This document shows, one piece after another, positions 6,624 through 14,072 of a stretch of DNA of 14,072 bases. The notes under the pieces are model-generated. The model ran no database searches and was not told where the DNA came from. It worked only from the letters and a program-made list of their open reading frames with translations. Numbering within the stretch: position 1 is the stretch's first letter; each line of letters begins with the position of its first letter. The translations under genes and the position numbers were made by a program. The stretch is from assembly GCA_032250585.1 (NCBI GenBank), contig JAVVFH010000072.1:1-14072 (forward strand). Reading direction: 5' to 3'. The DNA comes from JAVVFH01 sp032250585. Its GTDB lineage: Bacteria; Pseudomonadota; Gammaproteobacteria; Xanthomonadales; SZUA-36.

Positions 6624-7028
6624 ATGAAAAAACCATCCTGCGTACGCGGCGGCTGTCTCTGCGGGGCCGTGCGATTCGAGGCCGACCTGCCCAGCAAATG
6701 GTGCGCGCACTGTCACTGCAGTATGTGCCGCAAGGCGCACGGTGCCGGCTATGTCACCTGGGTCGGCTTTCACAGCGCGCATTTCCGGCTGGTGGCCGGC
6801 GACCAACACCTGCGGTGGTATCAGTCCTCGCCTGGTGCGCGGCGCGGTTTTTGCAAAACCTGCGGCAGCAGCATGTTCTTCGAGGAGAACCGAAACCCGG
6901 GCGAAACCTGCATCACGCTGACCAACATCGACGACCCCATCGACCGCGCGCCCGAGATGCACGCCCATTACGATAACCACGTCGACTGGATACCGGTGGA
7001 TGACGCGCTGAGCGCTTTTCGCCGCTAG
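6624..7028 (+). CDS. GFA family (glutathione-dependent formaldehyde-activating enzyme-like) protein
   Basis: This is a small zinc protein of the GFA/CENP-V fold, 134 residues. All metal-binding cysteines expected from Paracoccus Gfa are present. C11 and C13 (GGCLCGAVRFE) with C77 and C80 (FCKTCGSSMF) would hold the structural zinc. C30, C32 and C35 (HCHCSMCRKAHG) correspond to the catalytic zinc that glutathione displaces. Characterised Gfa speeds formation of S-hydroxymethylglutathione from formaldehyde, although most family members have no proven substrate and spontaneous adduct formation is known to occur. The start at 6624 is fixed by GAGGTG at 6612-6617; an upstream in-frame ATG at 6588 lies within the MAPEG gene and lacks such a site. 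It is coupled to MAPEG, and the neighbouring glutathione S-transferase supports a glutathione-linked role. No formaldehyde dehydrogenase is visible here. Confidence 0.9.
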   Translation: MKKPSCVRGGCLCGAVRFEADLPSKWCAHCHCSMCRKAHGAGYVTWVGFHSAHFRLVAGDQHLRWYQSSPGARRGFCKTCGSSMFFEENRNPGETCITLTNIDDPIDRAPEMHAHYDNHVDWIPVDDALSAFRR

Positions 7029-7051
7029 CAGCTTGCCGGACAGGCTGCTAG
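7025..7051. terminator. Hairpin between convergent GFA and ung genes
   Basis: CTAGCAGC (7025-7032) pairs with GCTGCTAG (7044-7051). The stem extends inward by a T-G wobble, T-A and G-C to 11 bp around a 5-base loop (7036-7040). Both stop codons lie in the stem: TAG of the GFA gene at 7026-7028 and the complementary TAG of ung at 7048-7050. There is no U-run in either direction. It is likely a shared bidirectional terminator or 3'-end stabiliser. Confidence 0.6.
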
Positions 7052-7728
7052 GCCCACTCGACCGGTGTTCTGCCGTGTCGTGCCAGCCACTGGTTGGCTT
7101 TGGAAAAATGCCGGCAGCCGAAGAAACCCCGATGGGCCGACAGCGGCGACGGATGTGGCGCGGTCAGCACGAGGTGACGATTGCGGTCGATGAAGGAACC
7201 TTTTTTCTGGGCATAACTCCCCCACAGCATGAATACCAGGGACTCGCGTCCGCTATTGAGCTCGGCCACGACCCGGTCCGTAAAGCGCTCCCAGCCCTTG
7301 CCCTGGTGCGATCCCGGAGAACCCTTTTCCACCGTCAGAACCGCATTGAGCAGCAGCACCCCCTGCTCCGCCCAGCGCTGCAAATTCCCGCCGCCCGGCA
7401 GTTCGATGCCCAGATCCGCCCTGATTTCCCTGTAGATGTTTTGCAGAGACGGCGGCAGGGGCACCCCGTCCGGAACGGAAAAACTCAGGCCGTGGGCCTG
7501 CCCCGGCCCGTGGTAGGGATCCTGCCCGAGAATGATGACCTTCACCGCTTCGAAAGGTGTCGAATTGAGCGCGTTGAAAATCAGGCGCCCGGGGGGATAG
7601 AGGGTTGCGCCTGCGCATTTGCGTCGTTTCAGAAATTCGCGCAGTTCCTCCATGTCGGGCTTGGAAAATTCATCCGCAAGGCGCTTCTTCCAGGACGGAA
7701 CGAGCTTGATTTCACGCTGTGCGCTCAT
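7048..7728 (-). CDS. ung: Uracil-DNA glycosylase (family 1)
   Basis: This enzyme removes uracil from DNA by cleaving the N-glycosidic bond, starting base-excision repair. The 226 residues agree with E. coli Ung (229). The water-activating motif is GQDPYHGPGQAHGLSFSV with D70. Uracil recognition is by LLLNAVLTVE with N128. The catalytic histidine is H192 in APHPSPLSAHRGF, followed by FFGCRHFSKAN of the minor-groove loop. All catalytic elements are intact. The start at ATG 7728 gives an N-terminus of normal length (MSAQREIKLVPSWKK); the ribosome binding site is weak (GGG about 11 bases upstream). It is divergent from the ferredoxin-NADP reductase gene, with 116 bases between, and convergent with the GFA gene, whose stop is only 19 bases away. 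Confidence 0.97.
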   Translation of the reverse strand: MSAQREIKLVPSWKKRLADEFSKPDMEELREFLKRRKCAGATLYPPGRLIFNALNSTPFEAVKVIILGQDPYHGPGQAHGLSFSVPDGVPLPPSLQNIYREIRADLGIELPGGGNLQRWAEQGVLLLNAVLTVEKGSPGSHQGKGWERFTDRVVAELNSGRESLVFMLWGSYAQKKGSFIDRNRHLVLTAPHPSPLSAHRGFFGCRHFSKANQWLARHGRTPVEWA

Positions 7729-7844
7729 AATATGGAACCCATTCCGATACCGGGTGGCTTGAAAGTTTTCAGTTCAGCCCAAGTTAGCAGATCAGGCTGC
7801 GGCACAAAACCCGGCCGATGCCATTCCAAATCCGCGGATAAAAC

Positions 7845-8870
7845 ATGACCATCAAAACGGACGTAGTGATCATCGGCGCCGGACCCTGCGGTTTGTTCCA
7901 GGTCTTTGAACTCGGCCTGCTGGACATCCATGCCCATGTCGTGGACTCCCTGAAGGTGCCTGGTGGCCAATGCGCAGAACTCTACCCCGACAAGCCCATC
8001 TATGACATTCCCGCGCTGCCTGTTTGCGGCGCACAGGAATTGATTGACCGGCTGATGGAGCAGATCAAGCCATTCAAACCGGACTTCCATCTCGGCCAGA
8101 CCGTCACGAAGCTGGAGCACTCCGCGGATGGCCGTTTCCTGCTCGAGACCTCAGCAGGCACCCGCTTTGACACCGCCAGCGTGATCCTGGCCGCCGGGCT
8201 GGGCGCCTTCCAACCGCGCCGGCTGAGAGCTGCCGGAACAGCCCAATGGGAGGGCCAGCGCATCCACTACCGGGTGCGCAACCCGGATCGCCTTGTCGGT
8301 AAACGACTGATCATCCTCGGCGGCGGCGATTCGGCCCTGGACTGGGTGCTGGAACTGCACGGCAAGGCGAAACGCATCACGCTGATCCACCGCCGGGCGG
8401 AATACCGTGCACTGCCGGCATCGGTAAAGAAAATGAAATCACTGACGGATGGCGAGTCATTGGTCGAATTTCAGGGCAATGTGCGCGCCGTGGTCGAAAA
8501 AGACGGTGCCTTCGCCGGTCTTGAGATCGCCGATCCGCAAGGCGAGCGCCACCTGGTCGAGGCCGACGACGTCTTTGTCTTCTGGGGCCTTTCGCCGAAT
8601 CTTGGTCCGATAGCCGACTGGGGACTGGACCTGGACAAGCGCCAGGTTCACGTGGATACGGCCCGTTTCGAAACCAATGTGCCGGGCATCTTCGCGGTCG
8701 GCGACATCAATACCTATCCCGGCAAGAAAAAGCTGATTCTGAGCGGTTTCCACGAAGCGGCCCTGGCGGCCTTCGCGGTCCAGGCGCTGCTTCACCCCGA
8801 GCAGAAGGTCCGCCTGCAATACACCACCACCAGCCCGATCATGCACAAGCGGCTGGGCCTGGAGGAATAG
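7845..8870 (+). CDS. Ferredoxin/flavodoxin-NADP+ reductase, thioredoxin reductase-like type
   Basis: This flavoprotein of 341 residues resembles Bacillus YumC and related TrxR-like ferredoxin-NADP+ reductases, which pass electrons between NADPH and ferredoxin or flavodoxin. The FAD-binding GAGPCG is at 11-16. The NADPH-binding GGGDSA is at 159-164, followed by HRR (182-184), which fits binding of the 2'-phosphate. A second FAD motif, GDINTYPGKKKLILSGFHEA, starts at 286. The CxxC redox pair of thioredoxin reductase is absent from the NADPH domain, which separates it from TrxB. The C-terminal tail YTTTSPIMHKRLG is typical of this reductase type. The ATG at 7845 has GGA about 7 bases upstream. 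The electron partner cannot be told from the context. The upstream neighbour ung is divergent and unrelated in function. Confidence 0.93.
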   Translation: MTIKTDVVIIGAGPCGLFQVFELGLLDIHAHVVDSLKVPGGQCAELYPDKPIYDIPALPVCGAQELIDRLMEQIKPFKPDFHLGQTVTKLEHSADGRFLLETSAGTRFDTASVILAAGLGAFQPRRLRAAGTAQWEGQRIHYRVRNPDRLVGKRLIILGGGDSALDWVLELHGKAKRITLIHRRAEYRALPASVKKMKSLTDGESLVEFQGNVRAVVEKDGAFAGLEIADPQGERHLVEADDVFVFWGLSPNLGPIADWGLDLDKRQVHVDTARFETNVPGIFAVGDINTYPGKKKLILSGFHEAALAAFAVQALLHPEQKVRLQYTTTSPIMHKRLGLEE

Positions 8871-8890
8871 GCCGACCCGACCGGGTGGGC
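8871..8890. terminator. Possible hairpin between convergent reductase and hydrolase genes
   Basis: GCCGACCC and GGGTGGGC pair with one G-G mismatch around the loop GACC, immediately after the TAG of the reductase gene. A second, AT-rich hairpin (ATTTG-CTTT-CAAAT, 8902-8915) with ATTT after it lies nearer the hydrolase stop at 8919. Together they may end transcription from both sides. The evidence is structural only. Confidence 0.35.
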
Positions 8891-8918
8891 AACGGCTCGC
8901 GATTTGCTTTCAAATATT

Positions 8919-9752
8919 TCAGCCAGGGACCGGCCGATTCAGCGGATTCGTCTTGCCGTGCACCAACCAATCAGGATACCAGTTGGCGAACAGCGGTTTC
9001 AAAGCCAGCGGTGGATTGAACGGCCGCCAGGAATCCTCCGGCTGCGCCAGGCGATCGGCGATTGCAAAGATGGCCCGCGGATTGAAACCGAGCCCAAGGT
9101 GGGTTCCCCCCACGTGGATATTCCCGACGTCCGTCCGGTCGCTGAATTCGACCGTGCTCTGCCAGGCCACCACGCCGTCGCCGCGCGTGTACAGTGCCGT
9201 CGTGGGCACCGGCGGCGGATAAGGCATGTTTTCCAGAAACTCCCGCGGGATTTCATCGTAAGCCACCTCGCTGAGCCGTTCGAACAGGCGATGAACGTTG
9301 GTAGCGCTGGGGTGACCCCTGAACGGACTGCCCATGGAGATCACCTGGCGCACGACGGCAGGGTTTTCACGCGCCAGTTCACGGGCGTATATGCCCCCCA
9401 GGCTCCAACCGATCAGGCTGACTTTCATGCCGTAACGATCGGCCAGTTCATCGATACGGGCACGCATCCGGTCATGCAGCCCATGGCTGTAACCCATGTT
9501 GCTGCCGAGTTTCCAGCGATGCGCCCGGTAGCCCAGGTCGGAGAGATACCGCCTGAGCGGGCGCGTGGATCGTGAACTGGCCAGGAAGCCGGGAAGCACC
9601 AGCACGGGATGGTTGTCACCGGCCGGAAGATAACGCTTGAGCGCCAGCATCGGCAGCATGCCGGCCGCGTCGTAAACTACCCGGCTTTCCAGCAGCATCA
9701 GCAATCGCGATGGTCGGTGTGAACGGTCGATAAGAACCGGGTGCGTCTGCAT
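8919..9752 (-). CDS. Alpha/beta hydrolase (lipase/esterase-like)
   Basis: This is a hydrolase of the alpha/beta fold, 277 residues from the ATG at 9752. The nucleophile elbow is GWSLGG, the serine being residue 117 from this start. The likely acid is the Asp of YTRGDGVV and the likely base the His of GGTHLGLGFNP, in the expected order. PVLVLPGFLASS near the N-terminus would shape the oxyanion hole, and GSPFRG after the elbow is typical of lipase-like members. No signal peptide or membrane segment is seen, so it should be cytosolic. The substrate is unknown. The start is ambiguous: GGAGGA (9771-9776) lies 12 bases from an in-frame TTG at 9758 and 18 from the ATG, so the TTG may be used and would add two residues. 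It follows the DUF2189 gene by at most 11 bases and is very likely cotranscribed. Confidence 0.87.
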   Translation of the reverse strand: MQTHPVLIDRSHRPSRLLMLLESRVVYDAAGMLPMLALKRYLPAGDNHPVLVLPGFLASSRSTRPLRRYLSDLGYRAHRWKLGSNMGYSHGLHDRMRARIDELADRYGMKVSLIGWSLGGIYARELARENPAVVRQVISMGSPFRGHPSATNVHRLFERLSEVAYDEIPREFLENMPYPPPVPTTALYTRGDGVVAWQSTVEFSDRTDVGNIHVGGTHLGLGFNPRAIFAIADRLAQPEDSWRPFNPPLALKPLFANWYPDWLVHGKTNPLNRPVPG

Positions 9753-9763
9753 ATTCAAGGCGC

Positions 9764-10579
9764 TTATGATTCCTCCATTTTAGTCAGCGGCAGGGTCGGC
9801 CAGTCCGTCACCTCCAGCGTGGCGCGATAAGCATGCCAGGTCGCGTAACCGAGCAACGGAATGATCAGGATGAAACCCAACATGGCGGTCGCGAAGCCAA
9901 CCGCGGTCAACGATACCACGCAGAGAGCCCAGATCGACATGGTTCCCGGGTTGCGCAGCACCGCGTTGATGCTGGAAACGACGGCGGTGACGACATCAAC
10001 GTCCCGGTTGGCGATAAAGGGCAGCGAAAAAACGCTCGCTGCGAAACAGATCGCTGCGAAAAGGGAACCCACCGCGGAACCCACCGCCAGATAAATTACC
10101 AGCCCTTCCATGCGAATCGTACCTTCGCTGGGAAAGAAAATATGCACCATTGAACCGGCCCGCGCCCAGAGCAGAAAGATCACCAGCAAAACCAGGGCGA
10201 ACACCAAAGCGTTGGCGAACGGCTTGCGGGCCGCGCGCAGGGTTTGAAACAGGCTTGGGCGCCGACCCAGGCAGAGCTGCCGGCTGACTGAGTAAAGGGC
10301 GAATGCCAGCAGCGGGCCGACGAAAATAAAACCGGACAGCACGCTAAGCAAGAGAATCCAGCCGCCGGCCACCCAGGCTGCCCAGGTGACGATCGCGGAC
10401 AGAAAAAAGCAAAACAGACCCCAGGCCAGGCTCAAGCCTGCAGCTGTGCGATAATCCTTCCAGCCGGCCCTGAGCCACTGCAGCGGCTCAGCCGGCGCAA
10501 GCTGGCGGCAGGGAGCCACGAACGGCCTGGTATCGCCTTCATTGCAGTCGCCATCGGCCTTGCCTTCTCGCTGTGTCAT
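9764..10579 (-). CDS. DUF2189 family integral membrane protein
   Basis: This is a 271-residue inner-membrane protein that fits the DUF2189 family, which has no known function. About the first 45 residues are polar and likely cytosolic. Hydrophobic segments follow at about 47-67, 72-97, 122-140, 163-188 and 214-240. The C-terminal LGYATWHAYRATLEV is characteristic of the family. The start is ATG 10579, with AGGGC about 6 bases before it. A perfect TTGACA (complement of 10620-10625) lies upstream but no -10 at proper spacing accompanies it. The last codons carry GGAGGA, which serves as the ribosome binding site of the downstream hydrolase, so the two genes are tightly coupled and may act together at the membrane; that link is inference. 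Confidence 0.85.
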   Translation of the reverse strand: MTQREGKADGDCNEGDTRPFVAPCRQLAPAEPLQWLRAGWKDYRTAAGLSLAWGLFCFFLSAIVTWAAWVAGGWILLLSVLSGFIFVGPLLAFALYSVSRQLCLGRRPSLFQTLRAARKPFANALVFALVLLVIFLLWARAGSMVHIFFPSEGTIRMEGLVIYLAVGSAVGSLFAAICFAASVFSLPFIANRDVDVVTAVVSSINAVLRNPGTMSIWALCVVSLTAVGFATAMLGFILIIPLLGYATWHAYRATLEVTDWPTLPLTKMEES

Positions 10580-10642
10580 GTCCTGCCCTGGTCACCGGGC
10601 TCAATAGTGCTTCAACCGCTGTCAAAAAAGCAAATTCCGGGC

Positions 10643-11266
10643 TCAGAAACCGGCTTCCGTGTGCGGTTCCGGAGCTAAAAATTCAATCGCCTCAACGTAC
10701 AGAATCTCGCAGGCGCCGGCACCGCTGTCCTCCCGGCTCAGCGATGTTCGCCAATAGAATCCGGAATCGTGATCCACATCCACGAGCAGGCCCTCGAGCC
10801 GGACGACGTCACCTTTTCTGATCTTTTTCAGTGCTTTTTCAACATGCTTGCTGGACGGCACCATGTGCATGTTGCCACTGTTCCGGACCATCGCAGCATC
10901 CGCCACCGGCGGCGGCAGTTCGTAGCGGGTGAAATACCAGCGGGAACTTTGCGTGACCCGAATTCTGTCCAGCACGGACTGGTCCGACATCACTCCCCAA
11001 CCGAGGGCCAGATCCAGCGGCGACAAATCGGCTTCGATACCCCTGCCGTAGTCCGCGCGCGACAGGACCCGGGCGTGGATTTCAAAACGCGCCCTGGGCG
11101 TCAGACGATAGCCCCCGTGCACCATTGGCGCGGCTTTCTCGAGCAAAACCTGGCGCGGAACTTCGGCCACCAGCACCCCCGGCGGATGAACGATTTCTCG
11201 CCGCGCCCAGTCACGCCAGGCCAGGATGGCCAGCAGAACCAGCGCCGCGATCAGTATTTTCTTCAT
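10643..11266 (-). CDS. Conserved membrane-anchored protein of unknown function
   Basis: I do not recognise a named function. The product has 207 residues. Residues 4-16 (ILIAALVLLAILA) form an N-terminal membrane anchor or uncleaved signal, placing the rest in the periplasm. The body has a conserved-looking pattern: DYGRGIEADLSPLDLALGWG (73-92), MSDQSVLDRI, QSSRWYFTRYELPP (106-119), SGNMHMVPSS (130-139), GDVVRLEGLLVDVD (152-165) and the acidic-Cys motif EDSGAGACEILYVEAIEF (179-196). I recall similar hypothetical proteins in other Proteobacteria but cannot name a family. The KGDVVRLEGLLV segment resembles an OB-fold strand pair. The ATG at 11266 is only 5 bases from the palindromic element at 11271-11445, and the ribosome binding site GAGGG comes from that element's terminal repeat. 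The DUF2189 gene starts 63 bases downstream on the same strand. Confidence 0.8.
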   Translation of the reverse strand: MKKILIAALVLLAILAWRDWARREIVHPPGVLVAEVPRQVLLEKAAPMVHGGYRLTPRARFEIHARVLSRADYGRGIEADLSPLDLALGWGVMSDQSVLDRIRVTQSSRWYFTRYELPPPVADAAMVRNSGNMHMVPSSKHVEKALKKIRKGDVVRLEGLLVDVDHDSGFYWRTSLSREDSGAGACEILYVEAIEFLAPEPHTEAGF

Positions 11267-11270
11267 CTAA

Positions 11271-11302
11271 GTACCCTCGGGCATAAATATACGCGCGTTC
11301 TG
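11271..11302 (+). repeat. Left terminal inverted repeat of the palindromic element
   Basis: This is the 32-bp left end, matching the reverse complement of 11414-11445 except at one position. Read on the minus strand it gives TATATT followed by CGAGGGTAC. GAGGG (complement of 11274-11278) sits 7 bases before the ATG of the gene ending at 10643, an ideal ribosome binding site spacing. Confidence 0.75.
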
Positions 11303-11413
11303 CGCGAGCTGTGCGGTCATTGGCCAAGGCGGCGTCGCGCCGGCGTGGCAGGCCCCACGTCAAGCGGCGCCAACGACGGCCAGGGACCGCACAGACGCGC
11401 CCGCAGGCGGCCT

Positions 11414-11445
11414 CAGAACGTGCGTATATTTATGCCCGAGGGTAC
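11414..11445 (-). repeat. Right terminal inverted repeat of the palindromic element
   Basis: This is the 32-bp right end. Outward on the plus strand it carries TATATT (11425-11430), a possible -10 facing yheS but without a -35, then GAGGGTAC. The direct repeat TAA follows at 11446-11448. Confidence 0.75.
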
Positions 11446-11486
11446 TAACCCTGTCGGACGGGGTGAGTGCTCCCGCCTCAGAAGGA

Positions 11487-11492
11487 TATAAT
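11487..11492 (+). promoter_or_regulatory. Candidate -10 element of yheS
   Basis: A perfect TATAAT in the context AAGGATATAATACCGG lies 34 bases before the ATG at 11527, outside the palindromic element. The sequence 17 bases upstream (TGAGTG) is a poor -35. Its position argues against the longer reading frame that could start from a GTG at 11467. Confidence 0.5.
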
Positions 11493-11526
11493 ACCGGCTC
11501 CCCGAACCCTGTCGAATGTTGCGATC

Positions 11527-13425
<1,899 letters not shown>

Positions 13426-13517
13426 GCAAGCCGTCGACACGACGCATTGGAGCGCCGAAAACGGTGACTCTGCTTTTCTGCCCGCAATGACAGACCTTGC
13501 CGCATAGACCGGTCCTG
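13426..13517 (+). other. Short intergenic region, yheS / L,D-transpeptidase
   Basis: These 92 bases contain a small hairpin, CGTCG-ACA-CGACG (13432-13444), just after the yheS stop, without a U-run. No convincing promoter is visible before the next gene, so read-through from yheS is possible. Confidence 0.3.
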
Positions 13518-14072
13518 ATGAGTATGAACCGCCATTTTTCACAATCCGACGCAACTGGCCGCTCACGACGATCGCTGGTCGTGCTGGCGCTTTCAATGGC
13601 GATTTTCGTTGCGCCACTTGCCGTGGCAACACAGCCACCGGCCGAATGCATTGCGGCCACGATCGATGATGTAATGACCACCAACCCCTCCGCGCATCGA
13701 CAGCAGGCATTGCGCGAACTCTACGGGCGGCACGACTGGCAGCCAGCATGGCTCGAAACGGCGCGCACCGACCAGAGGCTGGGACCGCTGATCGAACTGC
13801 TCGAAAATGCGACCCGCCACGGTCTCGATCCGGACCGCTATCACACCGGCGAATTGCGTCTTTGTGCCGACGCGACCCGGCCCGAACACCTGGCGCGACT
13901 CGATGTGTTGCTGAGCGATGCGTTGCTCCGTTACAGCCGGGACCAGCGCACCGGCGAGGCTGATCTTTCGCGCCTGGACCGCCAATGGCATCACGACCCA
14001 CCGCAATTCAATGCGGTCGACTACGTCGATACACTGACTCGCCAACCCGACCCGGTCCTTCAGCTCGCCGCC
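13518..14072 (+). CDS. L,D-transpeptidase, YcbB/LdtD type, N-terminal part (cut by window edge)
   Basis: The frame is open from ATG 13518 to the window edge, 185 codons. Residues about 16-37 form a signal peptide or anchor (SRRSLVVLALSMAIFVAPLAVA), indicating export. What follows fits the scaffold domain that precedes the catalytic domain in YcbB (LdtD) proteins: LRELYGRHDWQPAWL, then LIELLENATRHGLDPDRYH, then ARLDVLLSDALLRYSRDQRTGE and LDRQWH. YcbB-type enzymes form 3-3 crosslinks in periplasmic peptidoglycan through a catalytic cysteine, which here would lie beyond the window, so activity cannot be judged. The start could also be the ATG at 13524; neither has a clear ribosome binding site. 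It lies 92 bases after yheS on the same strand, with no evident functional tie. Confidence 0.85.
   Translation, partial: MSMNRHFSQSDATGRSRRSLVVLALSMAIFVAPLAVATQPPAECIAATIDDVMTTNPSAHRQQALRELYGRHDWQPAWLETARTDQRLGPLIELLENATRHGLDPDRYHTGELRLCADATRPEHLARLDVLLSDALLRYSRDQRTGEADLSRLDRQWHHDPPQFNAVDYVDTLTRQPDPVLQLAA

Larger units (their letters stand above)
11271..11445. mobile_element. Miniature inverted-repeat element (MITE-like), 175 bp, no coding capacity
   Basis: The two ends are inverted copies of one another over 32 bp with a single mismatch (11271-11302 against 11414-11445; 24 identical positions, one G/A difference, then 7 identical). The outermost bases are GTACCCTCGGGCATAAATAT. TAA occurs directly outside both ends (11268-11270 and 11446-11448), as expected of a 3-bp target duplication. 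The ends also share one extra A (AGTACC...GGTACT), so the boundary could shift. The interior pairs as well: CTGTGCGGTC (11309-11318) with GACCGCACAG (11385-11394), TGGCC with GGCCA, GCGCC with GGCGC, and CGTGG with CCACG at the centre. There is no transposase or open frame. This fits a non-autonomous transposon remnant or a Correia/ERIC-like element; I cannot assign a parent family. Confidence 0.7.

Noticed and set aside
7033..7848. 271-codon open frame antisense to ung
   Set aside because: Ung is unmistakable on the other strand; the antisense translation has no domain and overlaps the next gene's start.
10580..10642. Perfect TTGACA (minus strand, 10620-10625) as a promoter for the DUF2189 gene
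   Set aside because: No -10 lies at 15-19 bases; the nearest AT-rich hexamer (TATTGA) is only 13 bases away.
11467..11526. 20-residue N-terminal extension of YheS from GTG 11467
   Set aside because: It would start upstream of the TATAAT at 11487-11492 and is absent from the E. coli YheS N-terminus.

Overview
The window looks like a stretch of core chromosome from a GC-rich (roughly 60%) Gram-negative bacterium, most likely a gammaproteobacterium. The evidence is lipid A synthesis (lpxH) next to a periplasmic cyclophilin, as in Escherichia coli ppiB-lpxH; GyrA, NADP-dependent Icd and YheS proteins that follow their E. coli counterparts almost motif for motif; and a YcbB-type L,D-transpeptidase. 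I cannot place the genus. No rRNA, tRNA, CRISPR array, prophage or complete insertion sequence was seen.

Layout, left to right. Positions 1-1437 (minus) hold the N-terminal 479 codons of gyrA, cut by the window edge. A 361-base intergenic region follows, then a plus-strand pair: secreted peptidyl-prolyl isomerase and lpxH (1799-3137). A convergent minus-strand pair, a DUF455 ferritin-like protein and icd (3160-5239), ends 23 bases from lpxH. Next comes a glutathione-linked group: a soluble glutathione S-transferase (minus, 5442-6065) divergent from a MAPEG membrane protein and a GFA-family formaldehyde-activating enzyme homologue (plus, 6188-7028). Uracil-DNA glycosylase (minus) and a thioredoxin-reductase-like ferredoxin-NADP reductase (plus) occupy 7048-8870. 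Three minus-strand genes follow: an alpha/beta hydrolase, a DUF2189 membrane protein and an unrecognised membrane-anchored protein (8919-11266). The window closes with the ABC-F ATPase yheS (11527-13425) and the start of a YcbB-like L,D-transpeptidase, open at the right edge.

The most notable non-coding structure is a 175-bp near-palindromic element at 11271-11445, between the unrecognised gene and yheS. It has 32-bp terminal inverted repeats with one mismatch, TAA directly repeated on both sides, a paired GC-rich core and no coding capacity, so it reads as a miniature inverted-repeat transposable element. Its left end abuts the upstream gene so closely that the terminal repeat supplies that gene's Shine-Dalgarno sequence. 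Two of the three convergent gene junctions have a compact hairpin that pairs across both stop codons.

The rest is ordinary housekeeping and envelope or detoxification gene content. I found no undescribed multi-gene system. The three least understood genes are the DUF455 protein with a complete di-metal ligand pattern, the DUF2189 membrane protein coupled to a lipase-like hydrolase, and the membrane-anchored conserved hypothetical protein.
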